Assembly (NCBI GenBank): GCA_944470555.2
Contig: OX104132.1
Span: 3,295,755-3,359,754, forward strand
DNA length: 64,000 bases
Reading direction: 5' to 3'
DNA from: Heterobilharzia americana
Lineage: Eukaryota > Platyhelminthes > Trematoda > Strigeidida > Schistosomatidae
The number at the start of each line of letters is the position of its first letter. Positions within the stretch are counted from its first letter, which is position 1. The notes under the pieces are model-generated. The model was not told where the DNA came from and did no database searches. It was given only the letters and a program-made list of their open reading frames with translations. The position numbers and the translations under genes are program-made. Positions 24,650 to 36,781 of the stretch are shown piece after piece.

Positions 24650-25740
24650 GAAGTCAACTAAATATAGCCTTATAACTAACTCAGAGAAACAAGATATCGA
24701 TTGATGAGATCAGATTAGGCGTACAGTTGTACCTGACCTCCACGGTCTTCTAGTTTCAGGATAAAATATACAGACAAACAGAAGGACTAGGAATGGGATA
24801 GCCAATATCCACATTAGTAGAAGATATATTTATGGATGGTTGGGAAATGTGGCTTTACGAAGGTTTAATCCTGTACCGAAGATATGGTGGTGATATCTTG
24901 ATGACACATTCATCACTGCGTTGAAATCGGAACATGTCGACAATTTCCTCACACCTATAAAGTCAATAATGGACGCAATCCAATTCACTTATGTGGAGGT
25001 AGAAAATGAAAAAGGAGAATTACCTATGTTGGATTGCATGATAAAACGAAGGACAGATGGTGGTTTGGATACTAACGTCTACAGGGGACCGACAAATTCT
25101 GACAGATATCTCGACTTTAAGTCATCTCATCTAATGTCAATAAGTGAAGGAAAGTTTAGTCAAATATTTTAATGTCAAAGCTAGAAAACTGACTAGTTAG
25201 TACAAGAAATTCCTTTGAACACATAACCTAATAGATAACAGTAACAGGAGTACAAATAATAACGACAACAAGAGTAGAAAGGAGTTCGCTGCTTCCATAT
25301 GACGAAGATACATCAGAAACTTTACGTAGGATTCTCAACAAAGCTGCAATTCATGTGGCATTTAAACCTACAAACCCACTCAGAGATAACTTTAGTCAGA
25401 TTAAGGATCCGATAGAACCAATTAAGCAAAATAATCTATTCTATCAAATTTCATGTATCGACTGTGAGGACTAATACATAAGTCAAATATAAGTCAGTCG
25501 AGATCAGTTAGATTAGTGGAATATGGGTATTTAGCTTAATACAGAATGACAGACCCCAAATAAGAACAATAATTTGGAAAACTTAACACAACTAGTCCCT
25601 TTTTTAATGAATCTACATAGCGTAACTAGAAGAAGAAGTTTATGTGAACATTGTGTAATGCATCTACGTAATATACATTTCGAACAATCTGATCACCTAT
25701 ATATTCACTACTTGTCAAGTCAGTTTATATTCAACCGAGG
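24650..25740 (+). mobile_element. Penelope-like element relic, plus strand
   Basis: Degenerate Penelope reverse transcriptase: an FQDKIYRQTEGLGMG region near 24760, YRRYGGD near 24880 where YVDD is expected, and ELPMLDCMIKR with VYRGPTNSDRYLDF near 25020-25110. A GIY-YIG-like YQISCIDCED block follows near 25445. Many stops. Coding order matches a plus-strand copy lacking its 5' part. Confidence 0.75.
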
Positions 25741-25916
25741 AGTGGGCGGGGGGGGGGGTAAGGGTGCCAAATACAACAATTAACAAAATATAGGGGGTTA
25801 AAACCAAGAAAGGTGAGAACAAACAGGAAGAGTGACATAGTTGATCCCAATCTTGGTAAGAAAACAAAGTTTACCAACAGGAAGGTGTAGTGTAAGGAAA
25901 AATTCCTTTTGTACAT

Positions 25917-26990
25917 ATAAAGCTGGTTTCAATTTGTGTATGACTACGGTTCCCAGAAATCTCAGTATACATCCCTGACTATTTCTATATACAACTTTGA
26001 AGTCTGTTTAAGCATTAACTTTGTGACCTGTTTCTATGACATATGTTTAGTTATAGATGAAGAGGGTTATCTCCCGCCAGCGTTTATCACTGTTTCATAC
26101 TCCATTTGTTTTTGAAGCCATTTAGATACACACGTTCTCCTACCGTCAACTGGTTGGCTTGATTACTCCTCCCTGTATATATCTGACTACATACATATGT
26201 AAATTGGGATATGATGTATTCATTGAGGTGGTGTTTAGGTCTTTGGTGAAGCGTGTATTTTGTTTTTTCCACAATGATAAGATTCATGGCGTGTTATGTG
26301 TTCTCAATGGATGATGAAGGCCTACATCTCAAAATGATACTATTTATTAACTCCCATCTGTATGGCATATGAATATGGAACTGTGTATAGAGTTGCCTTC
26401 CGTGATACTTAACTTCTATAATATTTTATCAACTTAAATGTATATCCATTTTCCATAAGTGTTTTGATCAATAATTTGATATCTTCCTCCATCCTATGTA
26501 GGGTACTGATATGATAGATCCTATTAAACAGGCATTTTACTAGCATCTGCTTGTATTGGATTGCACAAAAGCTGTGAGAATTCAGGTATTGTCCTGTCCA
26601 TGTAAGCTTTCTGTAAACTGACCGTCTTATTGAACCATCTTCTCATCGATTTAGCAGTATGTCTAAGAATGGCAGATGATTATTATTCCTTTGCTCACAA
26701 GTCAGGTTGATGCGTGTTTGTACAGTGTTTAGTCGCTTTTCAGTAGACACACCATATCTTCAAGCCTGTCACAAATCACTGAAATATTTCTAGCATATCT
26801 CTTGTAAAAAGGAACTTTAGTGACGAGATCGCCAGTCAGATTTTCTATGTATGACATATAAATATCAGCTAGTAATGGTCCTAAGGGACTACCCGTAGGT
26901 TCACCGTCAACTTGTCGAAAATATTCACTTTCAAATGTAAACTGAACTTTCTCTGTATATAGCAAGAGTAGTTCCCTCAGAAACGTTAGA
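25917..26990 (-). mobile_element. Penelope-like element relic, minus strand
   Basis: The minus strand has RT motifs YFRQVDGEPTGSPLGPLLAD near 26860-26920 and FYKRYARNISVICD near 26790, where the catalytic Asp pair is lost. The GIY-YIG part (YVCSQIYTGRSNQ near 26190) comes downstream. It lies tail-to-tail with the copy at 24650-25740; the G-run at 25749-25758 lies between them. Confidence 0.78.
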
Positions 26991-27016
26991 GTAATAGGAA
27001 TGAGGGGTTTTCAGAG

Positions 27017-27760
27017 GATATGTAGTCATTATTATTTGTCACTTGGGTTCCCAGTGGAACAGAGGGATTCAGTAGCACGTCTCCATTACACTCATTCTCT
27101 TCTCTGCAATCTTTTCAACCTGACACCACGACAGCCCAGAAGGTGTCATTTCTTCCTCACACCATCTCCTCCATGTCACCCTCAACTCGGAAGACCAACT
27201 GGACGTTTACCATCTGGGTTCCACTCGATGACCTGGTCTAGCCTGGCTCGTGATGTCCCCGAATGGTTTTTTCAGTGCATATCCAATCCATCCCCACTTC
27301 CTTCCACTGCATATTTGTTGAGTGATAGCTTCTTGCTTCGTTGGTTCGTTGCTTGGCCAGAGTGAGTTCCTTATTGCTTATTCCTATTATTCTGGCTATT
27401 TAATCTCATCTTCAGTAATGAGTGAGCGTAGGTGGCAGTTTGTTGGAAACGCCTTTCGTAACATGCCTACTCTCTCAACCATCACCTAGAAGCAATGATT
27501 TGACTGAATTCGTGTTGAAAATCCGGATGTTGTTCAAGGTTTATGTTGAGTGCAGAAGATCTCCACACTGGTTTCAGGTTGATGAATGCCAGTCTTGCCG
27601 TCTTTCCGATCGTGTTTAACATCCTCGTCTGTGCCGTCACCTGTATTTGAAATAGTGCTGCCCAGATAGATGAGAGAGGCTACTTCCTTTAAGTTTCTCC
27701 TGTTGATGGTGATTGGGGCTTGTTATTGTTGGTGGTGGTTATCTTCATCACCTGTTTTAA
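27017..27760 (-). mobile_element. SR2-like RTE, 3' end fragment
   Basis: Minus strand from the NGRN/INRRNLKE region near 27710 to the conserved 3' end near 27040 (cacttgggttcccagtgg). Truncated before the catalytic box. Confidence 0.88.
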
Positions 27761-28009
27761 TTAAGGTATACAGCTTAATCATGAAGTATATCCTAACGTG
27801 AACTTCATGTCTCTAACTGACACCTTTAGTAAGGAATGTGGTTACATGAAAATTTCATCAAAATTAGCAAATAGTGTAAGAGAATAATCTGGAAAGTAAT
27901 TCTTTGTGGTTCAATTGAAAGTATCATCATAAACGTTGTGGAGAAGTCTATGTGTGATCGACGAAATCGTTTCAGTAATTTGAAGAGTCATAGAACTACT
28001 TCAAAGTTG

Positions 28010-29440
28010 CCTCATCATCATCATCATCAATATCAACAAACCACCAGGCATTACTGCGTAGTCGTCCAACTTACCACACCTCATATCAGTATATCAAGTA
28101 AAAAGGCAGTGAAGTGCAAGATGAAGATAAGAGAATCTAGTCAAAACCGATACAAATTACTAAAAGAGACGAAGGAAGAATGTGTAAATGGTGAGATTCG
28201 ATATAGCCTTGTAGAGATGAGGATAATGTGTGTATACATCTGCGCCACTGACATTGTTTCTCAGTCATATCACCTAGAGTCTTCAACTACTGGTTCCTCT
28301 CGTCCCGCGGACCCTAACCACCTAGTCTGCATCGCCCCACATGGTTCAGATCAACAATCAGAGACTTCATACATTGATCCCATGTTTTAGTCTGTCCATC
28401 TCAAGCCTTTTTCCAGCCTCAACCTACTTCGACCAACACTATGTGACGAGGTAATCGACGACTAGGCATACGTAATACGTGTCCCTACCTAAAACTCTAC
28501 ACCTGGCTTCTGCTTTACTCACGTAGTGACACCATGGAATAAGGTTTATATTACGAAGGCAACGGTGTCAAACACCTGAAGCCAGCCTTCTCATATCTTC
28601 CACCTTCAATGGTCATGTTTCACATCCATACAGTAGAACAGGGAGGACTGTTGTGCAGTACACGCAATCCTCAACATACAATCGGATATCACGGAGGCGC
28701 TACATGCGGTGTAAGTTGGCAAGAGCCAGCCAGCCGAGCCAGTTGTATCCGTGCAGAGATTTCATCGGCCACTGACCAGTGCACCAGGGCTGATCCTACT
28801 TCTGAGGTAAGTGAAGTGGTGAACACACTCAATCACTGCATTCACTCTCTATTGTTAGCCGTGGCACAGTTCATTACTAATCCTCAAGCAACAATTTGCA
28901 TTTCGGTGGTGAGAAATGCATCCCAAACATTCTGAAATTGCTACTCAAAGTGTTCAGAAGACTCTGGATCTTGTCAGCGTCTTCACCTAATAGGACTATG
29001 TCATCTGCATATTCTAGGTCTAACAAAACTATCCTGCGATTAGTTCAACCTCTTTGTAGTCAGATGACGACAGGGAGACCCCCATCAGAATATCTATGAT
29101 AAAATTGAATAAGAATGGAGACGGTGGGCAGCCTTGACAGACACCAGTCGAAAAGCACAGCTTCCCGAATATCTCACCGTAAGCTCTAACGAGCCTACAA
29201 GTGTTCGAGTATAGAGTTTTCTATAAAGTGATGTACTTGCTCGGCACGCCTTTCAGTGAGAGACATTGCCGTAAGACTTCTCGATCAACGGAGTTGAATT
29301 CCACCTTCAGGTCGAGAAATACAGCCAGTGTCGGGCGTCGGTAAGCGTGCCTATGTTGCAGGATCTGGTGCAATGTGAATTTTTGATCGATACAACCCCG
29401 ATCAGGTCTAAAGCCTGCCTGGTTTTCTCGGGCTTGCTGT
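28010..29440 (-). mobile_element. RTE-B, 5'-truncated copy
   Basis: Minus strand from RT (ENQAGFRPDRGCID near 29400, FLDLKVEFNSVDREVL near 29290) through the catalytic region (LEYADDIVLL near 29000) and the C-terminal FDHR/HHVSN block near 28560. The 3' tail of (TGA)n is visible as catcatcatcatcaa at 28015-28030. A simple triplet tail is usual for RTE elements. Frameshifts are present; the YADD box is intact, unlike in the SR2-like copies. Confidence 0.88.
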
Positions 29441-29779
29441 TCCTTATTTTTTTGTCAATAAATTTTACGTTGAAACATAAAAACTGTGGACTTCAGAAAC
29501 AACCGCACTTCTAGAATGGTTTTCTTGATTGATATCTCAGTGTATGAAAGGGACGAAGATAAATCCTTTTATTTGGCTTTCTCTGGTCAAGGGAGAGGTA
29601 AATAATGTATCAACTTCTTCGGGATCTTTAGACTACGATTATGAGCTCGAATTTCCACACATTTGAACACGATTCGAAAGGTTAGATGATGTGCGACACA
29701 TAATCTTAAAAGTAGCGTGTTAATCCATCGGGTAACCATTATCAGTCGTATGAGATAAAGTTCAACTTAGTGGTTGAAG

Positions 29780-29905
29780 TGAAGTGAATTTCTTGTCAGC
29801 AGTCGAACCTCGTAGCTCAGCTGTTACAACATTGAGACGGAAATCCGGTGGTCGATCGTCCGAATCTTCATCTCACCTTCAATCATCACCAGGTATAAAG
29901 TTCAA
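29780..29905 (+). repeat. tRNA-like SINE fragment
   Basis: cgtagctcagctgttacaac (A-box-like) and tggtcgatcgtccgaatc (B-box-like) are followed by catctcaccttcaatcatca, shared with 31495-31520 and, in inverse, with 62390. Confidence 0.55.
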
Positions 29906-31175
29906 TTTCTTACGAATTTTATATGTTGCTTTCCCAGACTGATACCAGTCAAGGAGACAATAAAAAACTTGAAGGCTCTAACTAATTGAAAGAATTAGTG
30001 GCCATAAGCTCTGCTTTGTTTGATAAGTATACATATGTTCTGAATTGTACACTTGTCCATTTTAGACTGACACACTATGCAGAGAAATTAATTTCACTGT
30101 CGGATGAACGCTGTCAAGACAGGCCTCTTTCATATATCAACGGAATAAACACCAGAGTTTTCAAAATAAATTGATATTTGTGCGTTATGCTTGTCATCTG
30201 TTGGATAAAGTAAATCATTTGACACTTTGCTTGCTTATATTCGACGTTAGATGTTAGAGGTCTTCAGTAATTGAGTTGCTACAAAAATTAGTTTATAATT
30301 ACTTTACAAAAATCCTGTATCTCTCCGATGGGCATGAGGATCACGCTATCAGCTATTATAAATTAGTCTGACTGGGATTATCTTACACATATGAATCAGC
30401 CATTTCAAAAGTAAACTAAAGGCGGCCCTGAAAACTGTTAAAATGACCAATCTGAGTTCTGAATTTCTGAAAAAATGTCCTACCTTTCTAGTCTAGATAA
30501 AGAAATCTAATTGGTTACTTCAATCATTATTAGGTTGGCCTATAAAGTCACTTCGATTCAGTCTAAAGGTTGACCTTGTATGCGATTGGTTCCAAATATA
30601 CTTACCCAGTAAAAAACTGATTTCAAGCAAAAATGAATGAGAAGTCAATCTGAAGCTGTCGAACTAATCAAGCCATCCACTAATGTTATCTACTTTTCGA
30701 CTGATATGACACTATATGATTATATGAGGAAAATAGAGTGACTAACCTCATTCTTGAAAAGTCTGAAGAGTAACAGGAATATGCTTTTCCCATGAATCAT
30801 TAGCTTTGAAAGGATTTATTGAAAAGATGCATAGAGTTCCCTTGAAAAGAGATCAGACGATCTTATTTTCTTACCTAAAGGATACATAATCACATGTTCA
30901 TTCATATCTTATTTCATTCTTGTTTTTACTTACCAAGAAGTATCACGGTGTGTCTTAGATGCCAATTACTACAGTATAGAAGTGTGTACTTATAGAAAAC
31001 TGGTATACAATTGGGCTGCAAGCGATAGTTTGTAGATAAACAGTCTGATATTGATTGTTTGGTCACAGGAGAGAGGTACCAGTTTCATGTTGTCTAATCC
31101 TGAGCACTGACTAAGTTCTGTGGATTATTTTTTTCAAAGTGGTTACTAAGGTAGACAGCTCAGTATCACGGCATA
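29906..31175. other. Gene-free stretch
   Basis: No convincing gene. The short ORF at 29986-30174 shows no known domain. A weak echo of a LINE reverse transcriptase (TDMTLYDY near 30700) is too degraded to call. Confidence 0.4.
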
Positions 31176-31179
31176 CATT

Positions 31180-31335
31180 TGTAGATGTTAGTTGGTTGGA
31201 GGCAGTTGACAGGAAGACTTGGACCTAGCTTTCATGTTTGTTGGAACTCACTAGCAAGGCGTATCTTCAACCTCAACAGAACTGATATCCTGTCCGAGAT
31301 TCGAACCCATGCGGAATCTAGCAAATCACCATTAA
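31180..31335 (-). repeat. SINE fragment of the tandem family at 37.7 kb
   Basis: The blocks tgttagttggttggaggca and ttcaacctcaacagaac and tccgagattcgaacccatg are the reverse complement of parts of the unit at 37700-38255, including its B-box. Confidence 0.55.
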
Positions 31336-31422
31336 CTCAGATAGTCAAACTAATGGTCGACTCATTGTTAACATATTACGTTTAGAAGCGCACGTTTTCA
31401 TTTTTCAGTGTATACCTTATGT

Positions 31423-31530
31423 TTATACTAGGTGGTGATTGAAGGTGAGATGAAAACGTAGTGGTCGCTGGCTCGAATCCGGCCGCAGTCCAGATTTTCA
31501 TCTCACCTTCAATCATCACCCAGTATAAAT
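31423..31530. repeat. tRNA-like SINE folded into a long hairpin
   Basis: Arms 31431-31456 and 31495-31520 are inverted copies (25 of 26 bases), with weaker pairing outward. The 38-bp loop holds tggtcgctggctcgaatccg, a tRNA T-arm/B-box. See findings. Confidence 0.8.
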
Positions 31531-31539
31531 ACCAGTCTG

Positions 31540-32780
31540 CCAAACTACGGATATCTCAGATGCTAGTCAAATGATATACCTAATGTGTTTATCACTAGGA
31601 TACTTCCACTCTTTGGTAATTAGTAGAACTCATAGTAGATGTTTCGTCTCATGAGCGATTCGTTAGCCATAAATACCTACAAATTTTTTAAGAAGGCAAA
31701 ACTCTGTGAAAACAATCAGTGACTAATGTATATAAACTACAGAGTTTTAAAATCAATCAGGGAAACTTGTTACAACTACGTGTTGGTTAACAAGCACACA
31801 CACATACACATTTGTTTATTCATCTATTTACATGTGACAAAAAGTAACTAATTACTATGTTCAACGTTCAATATCATTAAGTGTTCAACACTTATCCATG
31901 CGATGGTATTTGTTTGTATAATGACTACATTGACTAATTCGTCTGATTTTTTTTTCAAAAAAAACACAACACAGCAACCTCCACCGTAGGTTTTTTTAAT
32001 ACGCGCCAAAAACAATGACCGATTTTTTACTTTAAAAAAAACATTCATTTGAGTTTCTTGTAGGTGATTAATAGCCTGAACTAATATGTATGTGTGTGTA
32101 TATGTGCGTTGTTTTCTTGAGGTTCATGTTCAATAAAAAATGAGTTAGGCAGAAAAGTAAATAAAAGAAAGATAATATTTATATTCCTGTTCAATGTGTT
32201 CAATAGTTGACCTTATCACTACTGAAATGACTTCATGTTTGCCGGGTTTATTAAATGTTCAATAGTGATGTTATCATCCATTAGATTGAACTATTCTTCT
32301 TTTGTCGAATTGATATTCAGTTATACCTTTCATTTAGGTTCACGATAAGCAATTACTCAGTTTTAGTGTAATAACTGTAAATTAAACGTTCAATTCTTCT
32401 ATGTGAGGTTGAAGTTGAACATACTGATGATGAACGAAACTCACTTTGTAGTATAGTATAAATTTTTCAGTGATTAAAAGGAGACTAGTTTTGAATCCTA
32501 GAAGGTTATTAGGTTGAATATCACTGTTTTTCAGGTCTCATTTCATTGACATCACTATAGAGAATTATTTCAGAAAATATACATTGATTAGTCACTGTAG
32601 GGCAACTAATTTCATCTTATCTAGTTCTGTCGTTAGTTTTGTGCTGAATGGTACTCATCAGTAAAGTGTATCTGCAACCTGAAATATCTGTTTAAGTAAA
32701 CTGTTGTGTTCAATCTCCTAGCTTGATGGTTATATTAAAAACTGATTGATATAATTCAGTTAGTAATCAGAACTAGGCAA
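31540..32780. other. AT-rich gene-free stretch
   Basis: No domain-bearing ORF or matched repeat apart from the gccaaactacggatatctca block at 31540-31565 shared with 10400 and 62350. Confidence 0.45.
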
Positions 32781-32782
32781 AA

Positions 32783-32990
32783 TAGATCCCACTCGAGAGC
32801 TTAACCTGACATGTGATGTCACCAAACCATCTTCTCAGTTTATGTCCAATCCAATCCATCTCCATTTTCTGCTTCTGCATATTTATTGGACAATAGCTTC
32901 CTGGTTATTTGGTTCGTTGCCAGAGTGAGAACCTTGTTGCTTATTCTTGTTCTTTCTCGCCTTCTCATATGATCTTCGGTAATGTTGTGC
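32783..32990 (-). mobile_element. SR2-like RTE, short 3'-region fragment
   Basis: The minus strand matches the ITRK/NKVLTLATN to RRPFGDIT region of sister copies (cttctcagtttatgtccaat near 32833). Truncated both sides and adjoining SINE sequence. Confidence 0.7.
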
Positions 32991-33300
32991 TCATTAACAC
33001 TCGAACCTAGTATCCATTGATTCAAACGGCAAAGATAGATCAACTCGATCGAGTATAATGACGGAGAATTACAGATACATCAACTAGTACTCATTATACA
33101 AAAGATAGTTATCCTCCCTCAGTAGCGTAGTGGATTACATCTTGATGTTTGAATCAATGGGCACAAGGTTTGAGTCGCTGTGCGAACATTACCGCAACCT
33201 GGGGTGGAGGTACATCTAGCTAACGAGTCCTGAACGTGACGAAATACGTATCTTGAGTTCCATTACTACCTACAACTGAGTCCATTATGTACACAAGGTT
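32990..33300. repeat. Head-to-head SINE pair, diverged
   Basis: A minus remnant (tgtgctcattaacactcgaac near 32985-33040) faces a plus unit (33110-33290). The plus unit has ctcagtagcgtagtggatta (A box), ggtttgagtcgc (B box), ctagctaacgagtcc at 33211 and gacgaaatacgtatc at 33237-33251. The core has CTAACGA in place of CTGANGA, a lethal change for a hammerhead. Confidence 0.6.
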
Positions 33301-33374
33301 TATGTAGTTTAAGCCATTAGATTATAATAATCAGAAACTAAGAAATTTGAAATATTCAGCAGTTTTTAGAATGG

Positions 33375-33630
33375 ATATTTTATGATTATTTTTCCCCTTG
33401 GGTTCCTAGTAGAACATAGGGCTTCAGTAGCACGCCTCCATAACACTCTGTTCTCCGCAGTCTTTTAAACCTGGCGCCATGACTGCCCACAAGCTTTCAT
33501 TTCTGCCTCACGCCATCTCCTCCATGTCACCCTCGCCTTGGACGTCAAAATCGTCGTTTCCCCTTCGTATTCCACTGGAGCACCTAGCCTGACCTCGCGC
33601 GTGATGTCCTTAATCGGCCTTCTCAGTTTT
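33375..33630 (-). mobile_element. SR2-like RTE, 3' end fragment
   Basis: Minus-strand 3' terminal 250 bp beginning at the cccttgggttcctag end near 33398. Cut near 33630. Confidence 0.82.
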
Positions 33631-33639
33631 ACTTGAAAT

Positions 33640-34220
33640 TTTATACTTCAGAGTAGTTTCCATCAAACTGATGTCAATTATTGATGCTGTGTTAACCTCA
33701 GAGGATTCGATTTCTGAATAATGCTAGTTTGAGGCTGTTCAACAGAATCGAACTGAAAAATATTTCTTCTACAGACTTGAAAATCTTGCGATTAAACACT
33801 TTTTCAAGATTTCCATACATAATTTAAGCTAGAATAAATAAAACAATTTTTCATGGTTGGTTTTTATCAACCAACTCTCTTCCTAGTGTTAACTTCTAGT
33901 GAAAATCATTTACCTATTCTAGAAAGAAATTACTATCATGATATCGATTATTGGTAGGCAGGTACGTCTAGTTGATGAGCCCCAAATGGGACGAAACTCC
34001 CTATCATTGCTATTGTGCATCATTACTACAAAAAAAGAGGATCACTATCGTTGTCTATAAAATGTAGAATTCAACCTACTGAAAATGTTTGCTAAGGTTT
34101 AATTTCATAAGAAATCATACTGATTTGTAATTATTTTGAAAAATAATTTGGATAAGAATAATACAATTGTGAGTGAATGTATACTGGATGTTCGATTCCT
34201 CTTTAACAACTATCATTCAT
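33640..34220. other. Gene-free, with a SINE 3' scrap
   Basis: At 33960-34020 there is a hammerhead-SINE end (gtctagttgatgagccccaa, then gggacgaaactccctatc). The first core base is T instead of C, so it is not expected to cleave. The rest is unassigned. Confidence 0.5.
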
Positions 34221-34225
34221 GTAAG

Positions 34226-35705
34226 AAACAGCGGACATGCTCACATCACTATCTCAGAAGGTCTGGAAGGAAGGAAGAAGGGCTGCCTTGTTAAACTCCC
34301 GAAGAAAGGCGACCTGAGTGTTTACAAGAACTGGCGCGGAATCATCCTCCTGTCCACCCAAAGCAAAATATTAAGCCGACTCATCATGGAGAGACTAAAT
34401 GATGCACTGGATTCAGAAAGTATAAATCATGTGAGGATCAAATTACAACGCTACGCATCATCATAGAACAGAGCATAGAATGGCAATCAACTCTCCACCT
34501 CAACTTCATCGACTTTGAGAAGGTTTTTCACAGCGTCGACTGAGAAGTAATTTGGAAGGCAGTTGCTTCAATATTACGGAATACCTTAAACCTTTATCGA
34601 TCTCATTCAGCAACTATATGAAGATGCCACATGCCAAGTAATTCAAAATGGGAAGCTCAGTGATGCTTTTGAAGTGGAGACAGGAGTAAGACAAGGCTCT
34701 CTACCATCACCCATCATCTTCTTGATTGTGGTCGAATGGATCACGCAGCAAACAGTCAGGACGCAAGAAGAGGGAGATAAGCTGGACCACGGAAAACATC
34801 CTAGAAGATTTCGATTTCGCCAATGATGATTTATATCTGTCTTATGTCACACAAACTCGAAGATGTACAGACGAAAACTAACAAGTTGACAGAAGATGCA
34901 GGGCAGGGCAGAGAAGATGGGACTTCAAGTGAACATAAATAAGATAGAGGTGATGATGATGCCCAACCAATATCACTACCACCAACAACAACAAGCTCCA
35001 ATCACCATCAACAGGAGAAACTTAAATGAAGCAGTCTCTCTCACCTATCTAGTCAGCACTGGTTAACTGCAGGCGGCACAAACGAGAACGTCAAATCCAG
35101 CCACGATCCGAAAGACAGCAAGACAGGCGTTGATTAACCTGAAACCAGTGTAGAGATCTTCTGTACTCAATATAAACCCTGAACAACATCCGAATTTTCA
35201 ACACTAATCCAGTCAAGTCAGTGCTTCTAGGTGATGGTTGAGAGAGTAGGCGTGTTACGAAAGGCATTTCCAACAAACTACAGATATTCATCAACAACTG
35301 CCACCTATGCTCACTCGATGCTGGAGATCAGATGGCCAGAATGAATGAAAATGAGCAACAAGGTAGTGACTCTAACCATGCAAAGAACCAACCAACCAAG
35401 AACGTATCACTGCACAAATATACAGTGGAAGGAAGTGGAGATGGATTGGTATGCACTGAGAAGACCATTCGGGGACATCACGCGCCAGGCCAGACCCTTG
35501 AGTGGAAAAGAGATGATAAACGACGAGTTGAGTGTCTGTGGAGAGGCTGACATGGAGGAGATGGTGTGAGGAAGAAATGACATCTTCTGGGCTGTCGTGG
35601 TGCCAGGTTGAAAAGATTGCAGAGAAGAGAGTGAGTGTAATGGAGACGTGTTACTGGATCCCTCTGTTCCACTAGGAACCCAAGTGACAAATAATAATAG
35701 TAATA
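34226..35705 (+). mobile_element. SR2-like RTE, 5'-truncated
   Basis: Plus strand from the thumb-proximal KKGCLVKLPKKGDLS block near 34280 through RT motif A near 34505 (with an in-frame stop after HSVD), motif B near 34690 and a box reading F-A-N-D-D-L-Y near 34815. It runs to the 3' end ggaacccaagtgacaaataat near 35690. Frameshifted throughout. Confidence 0.9.
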
Positions 35706-36780
35706 ATTCATGTAAGAATTGATCAAATACAGAATTTCAAGCTGAAAGTAGAAGTATTCAGAAAGAATAATACTTAAAAGTGTAGTAGAAGAGCTTAGAA
35801 GTGAACTAAATCAGGAGTTGAAATATATCTGAATAAGGCGCTTTGAAAAATATCTCAATAATAACGCCAAAACTTGTTTTTTTTATAAGATTTGTTTTAA
35901 ACTATCATAAAGAATCATGCGCGCTAGTTTAAATTAGAAGTTTTTGTTATTGAACGCTTAGTGTTTCAACTTACCTACTGTAGAAATTTTTATGAGGTTA
36001 TTGAGTAAAACGCTATACTGTCACTTTTCATAACATCTGATATTCGATATTGAAGTATGAACTTCAAGAAGTATTAAATTTTGAGTTGTTGTTCTCGTTC
36101 AGTGATCCAAATTAATTTGTTGCTCATTGCCTGTGAGTAATACTTTTCAAGATGAGACTTTCTAAAGTTGTAAGGAGGAATCGTGACTATTGGAACGAAC
36201 CATAGAACGTGAAGACAATCACTCAACGATGGTACAGGATGGTAGTTGCACTAGATAGGGAATTGATAGATATGGAAAAAATTTGGACTACTAGTAGTAA
36301 CTCAAGCTTATTAATGACAGATGTCAAGGTGCTATGACCAGTAGTACGACCAAACACTCTGTGAGCTATACGACTCGCAGAACTCCAACGAACAACACCA
36401 TAACAACAATACCACGGATGCACGAAAGGAAAAAGAGAAGACAGACCGTTGTTGGAGAGGTTTTTACTGTCTTGACAAAAGTAAATACAGTTGACAATGA
36501 TACTGAATATATACATTTTAAACAACCTTGACAATACTAAATCCATATAGGTAAACAAAATAGTCAACAACCAATGAGAATTCAGCCTTGAGAGGAGAGG
36601 GAAGAAAAACTATTAAGGGTATGAGAACGGCCATGTAGGTTATTTTCAAGGTCATAGGCAGAACAGTGGGCGAAAGCTATGCCCAACCAAGGTCAACTTC
36701 TTGATGTTATTTTTTCACTATTTTTCTGTTTTTTTTAAGGCTATTCACAATTGAGTATGTCTTGATAAAGTCGACAAGTT
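35706..36780. other. Region upstream of the receptor exon
   Basis: No clear promoter element could be identified. The stretch 36185-36245 resembles one arm of the foldback at 46351-46412 (ctcaacgatg and tggtagttgc against the arm). A run of T followed by AAG at 36722-36739 could be a splice acceptor, so the coding exon may not be the first exon of the gene. Confidence 0.4.
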
Positions 36781-36781
36781 G

